A DNA stretch of 64,000 bases. Origin: JAUILA01 sp964563925. Lineage in GTDB: Bacteria > Bacteroidota > Bacteroidia > Cytophagales > Cyclobacteriaceae. Where the stretch lies: NCBI GenBank assembly GCA_964563925.1, contig CAZLZD010000011.1, positions 29,589 to 93,588 of the forward strand. Direction: 5' to 3'. Of this stretch, positions 17,359 to 25,868 are shown in pieces. Made by a program: the position numbers and the translations under genes. Positions within the stretch are counted from its first letter, which is position 1. The number at the start of each line of letters is the position of its first letter. A model generated the notes under the pieces. The model did no database searches. It was not told the DNA's origin and saw nothing but the letters and a program-made list of their open reading frames with translations.

Positions 17359-18354
17359 ATGCGCATATTTTATATCTTTCTGCTTGTTTTATTTTCGCAT
17401 ATTGTCGGTGCCCAGGATCACTCCGCAGGATCACTGATCAGTCGTCTCCATGTGGATGGAACCCTTCCTGATGATATCCGATCGGGAAAATCTCTTCTGC
17501 TCATTTCTTGCGATTCATCTGTATCGTGTGACAACTGGAGGACCATGGCATCCGAAACCCAGCCGAGGCTTGCGGATGCAGGGGTAGACGCGGTGGCAAC
17601 CTACTACATGGAAGACATACTCAGCGGTGCAGACCCATTCGCTGCATTTATGGATCAGTTTGGATCCCGCCAGGTCACCCACCTGGTTATTCTCCATCAT
17701 TCCTCCACAGGATACGATGTCATCCTAACCCAATTCAATGAGAAGGAATTCATTTCAGAAGGTCAGAAGGCATGGAGTACCCATTCACCTGAATTACGGC
17801 AGGCCCTGAACAACGTGTACCGGGCGGTTGCCAATTCAGGGCAGCCCCTGCGCAATTTATTGATCCTGGATCAGCCGGAATATGGAGAAATGGCCGATAT
17901 ATTCACGGGGCGCCGCGCCGAGTTCTACGACCTGAATTTTTCTTCGGATAAACTGGCAGTATACCCTTTTGCCGATACCGCTGAAATAAGGAGGGTCATG
18001 TCTGCTTATCCATACAAATATGAGATCATAGACCCTTCCGTTCCGGAGAAGGAACTGCGGTCTGAAGGGTTCGAATTCGTATTGCGCTATGTCCATACGC
18101 GTGCAGAAAACACAAAGCGCCTGCTGGGGTATGAAGTAAATGAAAAAGAGACATCCTATGTGTCGGAAATCATGGTTGACGGCAAGCCGGTGTTAAGATC
18201 CTTTCCCCGTGATGAGCATGTGTACAAGTTCTATATCAAGCATGTATACAGCGGGAATATATTCCTGGGCAAGAAATGGGATGCCTCCCCAAGCTGGCAG
18301 GAGGCCCTTACAAATTACCTTATTACCCTTCGTAATGAACTTCTCCGCAACTGA
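17359..18354 (+). CDS. uncharacterised secreted protein
   Basis: The 331-residue protein has a signal peptide (MRIFYIFLLVLFSHIVGAQD). ATG 17359 is chosen because the frame upstream overlaps the VOC gene and lacks a signal-like start. The mature part has an N-terminal alpha/beta region with SLLLISCDSSVSCDNW and later HLVILHHS, resembling the layout of a Rossmann-type or TolB-like N-domain. A C-terminal part holds VYPFADTAEIRRVMSAYPYKYE. I do not recognise a family. It follows the VOC gene by 49 bases and converges on the hydrolase gene with abutting stops. Confidence 0.6.
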   Translation: MRIFYIFLLVLFSHIVGAQDHSAGSLISRLHVDGTLPDDIRSGKSLLLISCDSSVSCDNWRTMASETQPRLADAGVDAVATYYMEDILSGADPFAAFMDQFGSRQVTHLVILHHSSTGYDVILTQFNEKEFISEGQKAWSTHSPELRQALNNVYRAVANSGQPLRNLLILDQPEYGEMADIFTGRRAEFYDLNFSSDKLAVYPFADTAEIRRVMSAYPYKYEIIDPSVPEKELRSEGFEFVLRYVHTRAENTKRLLGYEVNEKETSYVSEIMVDGKPVLRSFPRDEHVYKFYIKHVYSGNIFLGKKWDASPSWQEALTNYLITLRNELLRN

Positions 18355-19107
18355 TCACCTGCGAAGATAATCCCTTACAGCCCGTGCCGCCTCTTCCGGG
18401 TTTTCCTGCATCCCCAGGTGACCGGTATCGCTGAGTAAAACAAAGAGAGCGTCTCTCGCCTGTCCTGCCTGCTCCCGGATGCTCTCTGCCGGGATAAAAC
18501 TGTCATACTCGCCGGCGATAAATAAGGTCTTGCCTGGAAATGAAGAAATGAATGACCGGTAATCCGGACGGTCACGCATGGCCAGGGTATAGGCTACAAC
18601 CGACTTTTCGGAAGTGGAACGAATCATCCGCCGGACATCCGACTCCCAGGGTCCGCGGCGATGATATAATCCGGGAATGAATGTCCTGAAAAATACCTCC
18701 GTTCCATTTTTACGTATAAACCCGGCTGATTTAGTCCTGTTTTCCTTCTTGGCTTCCGAATCCGCCGCTGCCGTGCTGTGAAATAATCCCAGTCCGCGGC
18801 AACGAATACCTGCCTGATGCGCCATTTCCAGTGCGATGTATCCGCCCATGGAATGGCCGATAAGAATGAAATCATTCACCTGAAGGGAATTCAACCACCC
18901 GATAAGACTGTCTGCCACCTGTGGGAGCGTGACTGAGCTTGAAGAAAGGGGTGATTCTCCGAATCCGGGAATGTCAGGAAAAAGATAGTGAAATCCATCT
19001 GGCACGACGTCACTGATCGGGTCCCAGACGAGGCGTGACTCACAAAATCCATGGAGAAATACCACCACCGGACCTTTGCCCTTTGCGGTGTATGCGATCT
19101 TCGGCAT
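18355..19107 (-). CDS. alpha/beta-hydrolase
   Basis: The 250-residue protein has the full triad: nucleophile Ser86 in GHSMGG, acid in AGEYDSFIP and His in DTGHLGMQENP. The oxyanion segment is HGFCES. It is cytoplasmic and of ordinary size for small esterases and related lyases. The start overlaps the dxs stop by one base (TAATG), so it is translated with dxs. That may hint at isoprenoid or thiamine-related chemistry, but such pairs are often accidental. The substrate is unknown. Confidence 0.87.
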   Translation of the reverse strand: MPKIAYTAKGKGPVVVFLHGFCESRLVWDPISDVVPDGFHYLFPDIPGFGESPLSSSSVTLPQVADSLIGWLNSLQVNDFILIGHSMGGYIALEMAHQAGIRCRGLGLFHSTAAADSEAKKENRTKSAGFIRKNGTEVFFRTFIPGLYHRRGPWESDVRRMIRSTSEKSVVAYTLAMRDRPDYRSFISSFPGKTLFIAGEYDSFIPAESIREQAGQARDALFVLLSDTGHLGMQENPEEAARAVRDYLRR

Positions 19108-21032
19108 TATCCGGCTGTTACCGAAACCCCGGTCAGCTCAAATACGGCTTTACGGATGCCTTCATGATCAAACCCGGCCTCGGCCTGCAGTTCAATTTGC
19201 TCACCATGCTCCACAATAGCATCAGGAATCCCCAACCTTTTGATTTGAGAGGTATATCCGTTATCCGCCATAAATTCAACGACCGCACTGCCAAATCCCC
19301 CCTGAAGACAGCCGTCTTCCACGGTAATCACTTTGTCGTACCGGGTAAATATCTCATGAAGCATCTTTTCATCAAGGGGCTTTACAAACCGCATGTCATA
19401 ATGCCCCGCATCCAACCCGCTGGCAAGAAGGTCTTCCATCAAATCCGTCACATAATTTCCTACATGCCCGATCGTAAGGATGGCGATATCACTTCCTTCC
19501 CGAAGCATGCGTCCGGTGCCAATTTCGATTTCTTCCATGGGGGTGCGCCAGTCGGGCATAACCCCCTGTCCGCGCGGATAGCGAATGGTGAAAGCCTGGC
19601 TGGTTCTTGGTAACTGTGCCGTATACATCAGGTTACGCAATTCGGACTCATTCATCGGAGCCGAAACAATCATATTCGGAATGCAGCGCATATATGCCAG
19701 GTCATAGGCACCGTGATGCGTGGGACCATCGGCACCCGCAAAACCTGCCCTGTCAAGACAGAAGTTCACCGGAAGGTCCTGTATACACACATCGTGTATC
19801 ACCTGGTCGTAGGCACGTTGCATGAAGGTGCTGTAAATATTGCAGAACGGGATGAGACCCTGGGTGGCCAGACCGGCTGAAAATGTAACGGCATGCTGTT
19901 CGGCGATACCAACATCAAACGCCCGGTCAGGCATGGCTTCCATCATAATATTCATCGATGAGCCGCTGGGCATTGCCGGTGTGATCCCTATAATCTTTTC
20001 ATTCTTTTCAGCAAGCTCGACGATGGTATGACCAAACACCTGCTGGTATTTCGGCGGTTGTGGGGAATCATGACTTTTTTTCCTGATTTCTCCGGTGACC
20101 TTGTCAAATTTCCCGGGGGCATGCCAGGTAGTTTTATTCCCGTGCTCAGCAGGCGCGTAGCCTTTCCCCTTCGTGGTAATACAGTGAAGGATCTTCGGGC
20201 CCTTAATGTCTTTCAGGTCTTTGAGGACATGCACCAGGTGGTCCACGTCATGACCATCAACAGGTCCAAAATAACGCAGGTTCAGTGATTCAAATAAATT
20301 GCTTTGGCTCAGCAACAACGACTTCACGCTGGACTCAAGCTTGGAGGCTATATCCCGTGCGTTGGGACCAAATTTGCTCACCTTCCCCAGTACTTTCCAT
20401 ACATCATCCCGGACTTTATTGTAGGTATGGGAGGTGGTGATGTCCGTGAGATAATCCTTCAGCGCCCCGACGTTGGGATCTATGGACATGCAATTGTCGT
20501 TAAGAATGATCAGCAGGTTGGTATTGCTGACCCCGGCGTGATTCATGCCTTCGAAGGCAAGTCCGCCCGTCATCGCCCCGTCCCCGATCACGGCAATGTG
20601 TTGCCTGGAATCGTCCCCTTTATATTTGGAAGCCATGGCCATACCCAGGGCGGCCGAAATGGAGGTCGACGAATGACCTACCCCAAATGTATCGTATTCA
20701 CTCTCTTTACGTTTGGGAAATCCGGATATCCCTTTATACATCCGGTTGGTATGGAACTGATCCCTTCTTCCCGTTAGAATTTTATGCCCGTAAGCCTGGT
20801 GCCCGACGTCCCACACAATCTGGTCATCCGGGGCATTAAATACATAATGAAGTGCTACCGTGAGCTCCACTACCCCAAGGCTCGCACCAAAATGTCCTCC
20901 GTAAACCGATACACTGTCTATAATAAAATCACGGAGCTCCTGGGTTAGCTGTACAAGCTGAGCCTGATCCAGCTTCTTCAGGTCTTCAGGATTATTTATT
21001 GATCCAAGCAATTTTCCTGCATTAATTAACAT
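19107..21032 (-). CDS. dxs: 1-deoxy-D-xylulose-5-phosphate synthase
   Basis: The 641-residue thiamine-diphosphate enzyme makes DXP from pyruvate and glyceraldehyde 3-phosphate, the first step of the MEP isoprenoid pathway. The ThDP motif runs from GDGAMTGGLAFEG to the asparagines of ILNDNCMSI. The transketolase-like middle domain has AEQHAVTFSAGLA, and DRAGFAGADGPTHHGA is a DXS hallmark. Length is standard. A TATTTTTG box lies about 95 bases upstream on the same strand. A hydrolase gene follows with a 1-base overlap. Confidence 0.97.
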   Translation of the reverse strand: MLINAGKLLGSINNPEDLKKLDQAQLVQLTQELRDFIIDSVSVYGGHFGASLGVVELTVALHYVFNAPDDQIVWDVGHQAYGHKILTGRRDQFHTNRMYKGISGFPKRKESEYDTFGVGHSSTSISAALGMAMASKYKGDDSRQHIAVIGDGAMTGGLAFEGMNHAGVSNTNLLIILNDNCMSIDPNVGALKDYLTDITTSHTYNKVRDDVWKVLGKVSKFGPNARDIASKLESSVKSLLLSQSNLFESLNLRYFGPVDGHDVDHLVHVLKDLKDIKGPKILHCITTKGKGYAPAEHGNKTTWHAPGKFDKVTGEIRKKSHDSPQPPKYQQVFGHTIVELAEKNEKIIGITPAMPSGSSMNIMMEAMPDRAFDVGIAEQHAVTFSAGLATQGLIPFCNIYSTFMQRAYDQVIHDVCIQDLPVNFCLDRAGFAGADGPTHHGAYDLAYMRCIPNMIVSAPMNESELRNLMYTAQLPRTSQAFTIRYPRGQGVMPDWRTPMEEIEIGTGRMLREGSDIAILTIGHVGNYVTDLMEDLLASGLDAGHYDMRFVKPLDEKMLHEIFTRYDKVITVEDGCLQGGFGSAVVEFMADNGYTSQIKRLGIPDAIVEHGEQIELQAEAGFDHEGIRKAVFELTGVSVTAG

Positions 21033-21125
21033 CGGTACTCATATAATTGTGTAGGAGTAGAACAATGAGGTAAGGTAAGTGTTTTGCCTACGTAATCCAA
21101 ACCGTGAAATTCATCCTCCGCAGTG

Positions 21126-21133
21126 CAAAAATA
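21126..21133 (-). promoter_or_regulatory. -7 promoter box of dxs (TATTTTTG)
   Basis: This is a perfect match to the Bacteroidota -7 consensus TAnnTTTG on the minus strand, about 95 bases before the dxs ATG. No good TTG -33 element lies at 17-23 bases, so the assignment is moderate. The box is back to back with the plus-strand box of scpA. Confidence 0.4.
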
Positions 21134-21177
21134 CGTATTTTTTAATTGCAGAATGGGTGAATGAAAGTCATAAGTAA

Positions 21178-21185
21178 TATCTTTG
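21178..21185 (+). promoter_or_regulatory. -7 promoter box of scpA (TATCTTTG)
   Basis: This is a perfect TAnnTTTG match, 28 bases before the TTG start of scpA. It would give a leader of about 20 bases. No -33 TTG is seen at the usual spacing. Confidence 0.45.
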
Positions 21186-21213
21186 AATTTCCACGAATTT
21201 TAATATCAGAATA

Positions 21214-21963
21214 TTGAGTTTTGAGATCAAGTTGCCGCTGTTTGAAGGTCCCTTTGACCTGCTGCTGTTCTTTATAGAGCGCGATGAACTTGATATTCAT
21301 GACATCCCCATCTCCAGGATTACCAACGATTTCCTTGAATACCTGCATCATCTCGAAGCCATGAATATCGAGGTGGCCAGTGAGTTCATTCTTGTAGCGG
21401 CCACATTGATGCGCATCAAATCGAAAATGCTGCTTCCCCGTCCACAGCTGGATGAAGAGGGCAATGAAATTGATCCGCGCGAAGAACTGATCCGTCATCT
21501 CCTTGAATACAAAAAGTATAAGTCGGTGCTGGAGGAGTTACGGCAATTGGAGGAAAATGAATTCCACAAGGAAAAGCGGGGCAATGTGAACCGCGAGATC
21601 CGCGTGTTGTCAGAAAGCGTGAACGTGGAGGCCGAACTCCAGAACGTAGACCTCTACAAGCTGATGCGTGTATTCCAGAAGGTGATGGAACGATATAAAA
21701 TCGAACAGAACAAGCCGGTTCACGAGGTGATCCAGTTCCCCTATACGATAGATGGCCAGAAGGATGTCATCCTCCGCGAGCTGTCTTCCCGGGACAAACT
21801 GGCCTTTACCCGGCTGCTGGAGGACAACCCAACAAAAATTGCAGCTATCTTCAACTTTCTGGCTATTCTCGAACTACTCCAACTCCGGATGATAACCCTC
21901 CACCTCGGTGAAGGTTTCAATAACTTCTGGATCGAAAAATTGGAGGAGGTGCCGTCCGAGTAA
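21214..21963 (+). CDS. scpA: segregation and condensation protein A
   Basis: The 249-residue kleisin bridges SMC heads together with ScpB in chromosome condensation. The N-terminal helical domain holds the family phrase FEGPFDLLLFFIERDELDIHDI, split by no gap, and ASEFILVAATLMRIKSKMLLP follows. The C-terminal winged helix (LLELLQLRMITL) binds the SMC cap. The start is TTG at 21214; no in-frame ATG is close. The next gene starts directly after its stop. scpB and smc are not in the window. Confidence 0.93.
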   Translation: MSFEIKLPLFEGPFDLLLFFIERDELDIHDIPISRITNDFLEYLHHLEAMNIEVASEFILVAATLMRIKSKMLLPRPQLDEEGNEIDPREELIRHLLEYKKYKSVLEELRQLEENEFHKEKRGNVNREIRVLSESVNVEAELQNVDLYKLMRVFQKVMERYKIEQNKPVHEVIQFPYTIDGQKDVILRELSSRDKLAFTRLLEDNPTKIAAIFNFLAILELLQLRMITLHLGEGFNNFWIEKLEEVPSE

Positions 21964-22992
21964 ATGAATCTTGATACTCAGAAAATATTAAAAACCCTTA
22001 ATCCGAATAAGGTCTGGCTCCCTGCGGCCATCAGTATCGGATTTGTCATCTACCTGATCGCCACCGATGAGGAATTCACCCCCGAGCGGCTCAACCTGAT
22101 TTTCACGGCTGATGTGTTCCCGGTCGTATTGGCATTCATGGCACTGATCATAAAAGAGGTGGCTTACATGTACCGCATCCGCACCCTTACCAATAAGGAA
22201 TTAAGCTGGACCAGCAGTGTGTATGTCATCATCCTCTGGGAATTCGCCTCAGCAGTTACCCCATCGGTAGTGGGAGGGACCGCAGTGGCCGTATTCATCC
22301 TTTTAAAGGAAAAAATCAACCTCGGCAAAGCCCTGGCCTATGTCATGCTCACGGCCATACTGGATAACCTGTTTTTCGTAACGGCTGCCCCGGTTTTTCT
22401 CCTGTTTTTTGGCTGGGATATTTTCCCCGACCTGAACCTGACCCTGCGCTACCTGTTTGTTACCAGCTATTTTCTCATAGCCCTGTACACCCTGGTCATG
22501 AGTTTTGCCCTGTTCTGGAAGCCCCGTATTTTCAAGTGGGTCCTGATCCGGATCACCTCAATCAGCTTCCTGAGAAAATGGCGTTATTCGGCCTATCAGC
22601 ATGGCAATGAAGTGATGTGGGCTTCATCCCTCCTGAAGGGCAAAAAACTCTCCTACTGGGTAAAGATTTCAGTGGCCACGATCATTGCGTGGGTGGCCCG
22701 GTATACGATCCTGAATTTTCTGGTGGCGTCGTACACAGAGGGCATTTCATTGTCTTCACACTTCCTGATCTTCGGCAAGCAGCTCATTCTCTGGATTGTC
22801 ATGCTGATCTCCCCGACACCGGGCAGCACGGGGACGGCAGAGCATTTCTTTATGGAATTCTTTGTGCTTTATCTCGGAGAATTTACACTGGGAGCCGCAT
22901 TGTTGTGGAGGGTTATCACCTACTATCCGTACCTGATTGTGGGGGCCCTTGCCTTGCCCCGGTGGATCGCTCGGGTATTCTTTAAGAAGTAG
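21964..22992 (+). CDS. flippase-like integral membrane protein (LPG-synthase TM / UPF0104 family)
   Basis: The 342-residue protein has about eight membrane helices and the family signature around WEFASAVTPSVVGGTAVAVF and LISPTPGSTGTAEHFF. It matches the membrane half of MprF-like proteins but has no aminoacyl-transferase domain, so it is not an MprF. Members may move lipids or glycolipids across the membrane. Its ATG abuts the scpA stop. Its 3' end overlaps coaE by 11 bases on the other strand. Confidence 0.83.
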   Translation: MNLDTQKILKTLNPNKVWLPAAISIGFVIYLIATDEEFTPERLNLIFTADVFPVVLAFMALIIKEVAYMYRIRTLTNKELSWTSSVYVIILWEFASAVTPSVVGGTAVAVFILLKEKINLGKALAYVMLTAILDNLFFVTAAPVFLLFFGWDIFPDLNLTLRYLFVTSYFLIALYTLVMSFALFWKPRIFKWVLIRITSISFLRKWRYSAYQHGNEVMWASSLLKGKKLSYWVKISVATIIAWVARYTILNFLVASYTEGISLSSHFLIFGKQLILWIVMLISPTPGSTGTAEHFFMEFFVLYLGEFTLGAALLWRVITYYPYLIVGALALPRWIARVFFKK

Positions 22993-23587
22993 CCTGCATT
23001 TCTCTGATCATGCGGTCGGCCTCCATGACCTGGGGTATGAGCATTTGTTCGCCGCCATTATCTATCGTAAGATCTGCATATTCAGCCCTCTCCCGGTCGG
23101 TCAGCTGTTTGTCCATAATATCCCGCACCTGTTGCTCATCCCGGTGACGGTCGCGGCTGAGGACTCTCTTCATCCGCAGCGATTCCGGCGCCTGGACATT
23201 TATAAGGTAATCAAGGGTTTTATAACTGCCCGATTCAATGAGCAGGGCCGCCTCCTTGATCACATAAGGACCTTGCGATGAATGGTACCATTGTTCAAAA
23301 TCCCTGCCTACTGCCGGGTGAACAAGGCTGTTAAGCTTTTTAAGACGAGACGAATCGTTGAAGGTAAGGCTCGCAATGTAGCTCCGGTTAAGCCTGCCAT
23401 TCTCATACGACTCATCGCCAAAAAGGCTTTTAATTTCCCGGACAAGATCAGGTTGATGAACCATAAGCCACTTTGCCCGGCTGTCGGCATCGTATACCGG
23501 AATCCCCAGCAGGGAAAAAATCCGGCAAACCGTACTCTTTCCTGAGCCGATACCACCGGTCACCCCGACCTTTAGTGTATTATTCAT
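22982..23587 (-). CDS. coaE: dephospho-CoA kinase
   Basis: The 201-residue P-loop kinase phosphorylates the 3' hydroxyl of dephospho-CoA, the last step of CoA synthesis. Walker A is GGIGSGKST (11-19). DADSRAKWL and the LID region RVLSRDRHRDEQQVRDIM with conserved arginines are present. ATG 23587 is preferred over a GTG 6 bases upstream. It overlaps the end of ybbR by 8 bases and is the last gene of the nusB-coaE cluster. Confidence 0.95.
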   Translation of the reverse strand: MNNTLKVGVTGGIGSGKSTVCRIFSLLGIPVYDADSRAKWLMVHQPDLVREIKSLFGDESYENGRLNRSYIASLTFNDSSRLKKLNSLVHPAVGRDFEQWYHSSQGPYVIKEAALLIESGSYKTLDYLINVQAPESLRMKRVLSRDRHRDEQQVRDIMDKQLTDRERAEYADLTIDNGGEQMLIPQVMEADRMIREMQATS

Positions 23588-24530
23588 TTCCACGAATTCT
23601 CACCGCGGAAGAATCATACTTCAGGTTAAGGAGTCCCAGCGGATAGTAGGTAAGGCGGGGCCTTACCGTAGAATCCGTGCTCAGACCTGACAAATCCCCG
23701 ATGATGGTAAAGTCTTCCGGGCCAATATCTTCTGCCCTGCTGCTCTGCACGGTATAGGATACCTGTACTAGGCGGTTGGACCGGAGGGAATCACGTGTTT
23801 GCAGGTTGATCAGCTGAAGGGGAACCTCCACCACCTCATCCACATATTCATCCACATTAAATGCAACCTGTACGATGGGAGGATCAACACCAAGCACCTT
23901 CTCAGGGACTGGTACGGAGATATTCTGATTAAAGGTCTCACTGATCGGATCATCTCCCAATGAGATCATCATGGTGGAAGGCAGACTTTCCAGGTAGGAA
24001 CGCGGACCTTCATAAACCACTGAGTCAGGGGATACCCTGACCGGGGAAGAAACCTGGTAACCTTCCTCAAGAGGAATGGAGAGGCTGTCAACAGCCAGCG
24101 CAAATGATTTACGGGTGCGCCTGTCCAGGTTAATATAGAGAGTATCTGTCAGCACATAATTCAATTGAAATTCGCTGATCTGATCAGAGATCAGGCTGGG
24201 CAGGGAAATAGCCGAAAGGGTTTTGATCTCTGAAGGGTTTTCAAGCGGGATCAACAGGGGCGAGGTTTTTATACCAAGGTTATTACGAAGGAGGTTCCAG
24301 CCCACTCCGCTGACATTGATTGCCACCTCGGAAGGCAATCCCTCGACCTCAATGAATTGCTGCTTGTCGTAGATGAATTCAACCGGATAATTCAGTGTCG
24401 TGGTGTGCTCCTTGTTCATGGCATTGAGAAACCAGAACGTGGTCGCCGCCGCACAGCATAATAAAATCACCCGAAACCGATTGGTCCGTGTCGGCCTGAG
24501 AGACTTTACTATGTCACTGAATGTACTCAA
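23580..24530 (-). CDS. YbbR-like (CdaR-type) protein
   Basis: The 316-residue protein has one N-terminal membrane helix (about 22-39: VILLCCAAATTFWFLNAM) and then beta-rich YbbR repeats (about 45-310) outside the membrane. In Firmicutes the relative CdaR regulates the diadenylate cyclase CdaA. In Bacteroidota the gene sits with yajC and coaE, as here. The start is TTG at 24530, 5 bases after the yajC stop. There is no in-frame ATG upstream, and the next one falls after the membrane helix. No cyclase gene is in view. Confidence 0.83.
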   Translation of the reverse strand: MSTFSDIVKSLRPTRTNRFRVILLCCAAATTFWFLNAMNKEHTTTLNYPVEFIYDKQQFIEVEGLPSEVAINVSGVGWNLLRNNLGIKTSPLLIPLENPSEIKTLSAISLPSLISDQISEFQLNYVLTDTLYINLDRRTRKSFALAVDSLSIPLEEGYQVSSPVRVSPDSVVYEGPRSYLESLPSTMMISLGDDPISETFNQNISVPVPEKVLGVDPPIVQVAFNVDEYVDEVVEVPLQLINLQTRDSLRSNRLVQVSYTVQSSRAEDIGPEDFTIIGDLSGLSTDSTVRPRLTYYPLGLLNLKYDSSAVRIRGNE

Positions 24531-24535
24531 TATGA

Positions 24536-24862
24536 TTAACTTTTAGATTCCCCTTTTTCCTTGGCCGGCTGACTGGCCTCCAGTGAGATGGAGCTTTTAG
24601 ACATGACGATCTTTACGCCCTTATCGATCTCCATGATGACTTTATCATCTTCAACAGAAAGTATCTTCCCATGGATACCACCGATGGTGACCACCTGATC
24701 CCCCCGTTTGATTTCCTCCAGGAATTTTTTTTGCTCCTTCTGTTTCTTTTGTTGAGGACGGATCATAAAGAAATAAAATACAATCGCGATCCCTGCCAGT
24801 AAAATAAGCGATGAATAATTGCCTCCCTCACCGGTTGCCTGAAGTAAAATACTGTGATACAT
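24536..24862 (-). CDS. yajC: preprotein translocase subunit YajC
   Basis: The 108-residue single-pass membrane protein has the helix LILLAGIAIVFYFFMIRPQ at about 18-36. The family motif MIRPQQKKQKEQKKF is next, and a small cytoplasmic SH3-like domain contains GDQVVTIGGIHGKI. YajC associates with SecDF at the Sec translocon. It is in the fourth place of the nusB-coaE cluster, 103 bases after the DUF1573 gene and past a terminator hairpin, so it may also have its own promoter. Confidence 0.94.
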   Translation of the reverse strand: MYHSILLQATGEGGNYSSLILLAGIAIVFYFFMIRPQQKKQKEQKKFLEEIKRGDQVVTIGGIHGKILSVEDDKVIMEIDKGVKIVMSKSSISLEASQPAKEKGESKS

Positions 24863-24910
24863 AGTGGAATGATTAATAAGTGTGTGTCAAAATTCGTGAA
24901 ATCAAATAAT

Positions 24911-24940
24911 AAATCCCAACCCTTTGCGGGGTTGGGATTT
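24911..24940 (-). terminator. hairpin after the DUF1573 gene
   Basis: An 11-base stem (24911-24921 with 24930-24940, AAATCCCAACC/GGTTGGGATTT) has an 8-base loop and a U-rich tail on the minus strand. It would stop or reduce transcription between the DUF1573 gene and yajC. Confidence 0.75.
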
Positions 24941-24964
24941 ATAATATCGTGCTTAGCCTTATAA

Positions 24965-25483
24965 TTACTGGATGGCTGTGCCTTCAGGAGCTTCGATCAT
25001 GGCTTTAATTCGAAGCGTTGTCTTTTTAGGCCAGGTATTGGCGGTAATGGTTACCGTCTTGTTCTGAAGGTTTACTTTCCCCTTGCTGTCAAAGGCAACG
25101 GTAAGCTCACCACTTTCCCCGGGAGCAATAGGCTCGCGGGTATAGGTTGGTACTGTACATCCACAAGAACCAACGGCACTTTGAATGATCAGCGGAGCCT
25201 CTCCGTTATTGGTGAAAGAAAACACATGTTCCACGACATCACCCTGCTGGATCACACCGAAATCATGTTCCACCTGTGCAAATTCAAACGAAGGTAATGG
25301 TCCTTCGGGTTTTTGCTCCGGCTGAGCCGGCGTGGTTACCGGGGCCGAAGATCCGTTGGACTCAAGTTCGGCAAGTCGGCTTTCAAGGTCTGCAATTCTT
25401 TTTTCGGCATCCTTGTCGTTACCACAAGCAGCCAACAAAACCACCATGCCCGCCATCAGAAAAAATTTAGCTAGATGTTTCAT
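24965..25483 (-). CDS. DUF1573 lipoprotein with N-terminal coiled coil
   Basis: The 172-residue lipoprotein has lipobox LLAAC (Cys20), a short coiled coil RIADLESRLAELES (about 28-42) and a Pro/Thr-rich linker. One DUF1573 immunoglobulin-like domain (about 65-165) has FEFAQVEHDFGVIQQGD and SCGCTVPTYTREPI, the family signature. The coiled coil resembles Lpp-like oligomerising segments. The function is unknown. Its position between ytxH and yajC is conserved in Cytophagales as I remember it. Confidence 0.88.
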   Translation of the reverse strand: MKHLAKFFLMAGMVVLLAACGNDKDAEKRIADLESRLAELESNGSSAPVTTPAQPEQKPEGPLPSFEFAQVEHDFGVIQQGDVVEHVFSFTNNGEAPLIIQSAVGSCGCTVPTYTREPIAPGESGELTVAFDSKGKVNLQNKTVTITANTWPKKTTLRIKAMIEAPEGTAIQ

Positions 25484-25547
25484 AGTTCTATTCTTGTATC
25501 AATTGGTTTTAAATAATGTGTAACCCGGATTGACCGGAAATTGTTCC

Positions 25548-25856
25548 TTAATTATTCTCAGTCTTCTTAATCTGGTCCAGAAGCTGATCCACATCTTTCA
25601 AAAGATGTTCCGCCTTCTCGCGTGCATCATTGACCACTTTTTCCCCATGGGTCTTGGCCTCAGACAGTGCACCATTCTTGTCAGACATAAGGTCATCCAG
25701 AAGGTCTTCAAGTGTTTGCTTGTATTTCTGTAGCCTGTATGTCAGCCTGTCTCTGGTATTTGATCCTTTGTCCGGCGCATACAATATACCCAGGGCAGCG
25801 CCCGTGAGTGCGCCGATGACAAATGCCATCAATGAACTTCCACTATTTTTACTCAT
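25548..25856 (-). CDS. YtxH-domain protein
   Basis: The 102-residue protein has one N-terminal glycine-rich membrane helix (MAFVIGALTGAALGILYAPDKG, with the family phrase GILYAPDKG) and a long charged amphipathic helix. Family members are small membrane-tethered proteins with proposed stress roles. It lies 12 bases after nusB and upstream of the DUF1573 lipoprotein in a conserved gene order. Confidence 0.88.
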   Translation of the reverse strand: MSKNSGSSLMAFVIGALTGAALGILYAPDKGSNTRDRLTYRLQKYKQTLEDLLDDLMSDKNGALSEAKTHGEKVVNDAREKAEHLLKDVDQLLDQIKKTENN

Positions 25857-25868
25857 ACTCTAATAACG

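Noticed and set aside
21964..22992. MprF lysyl-phosphatidylglycerol synthase
   Set aside because: Only the membrane flippase-like half is present; there is no aminoacyl-transfer domain.
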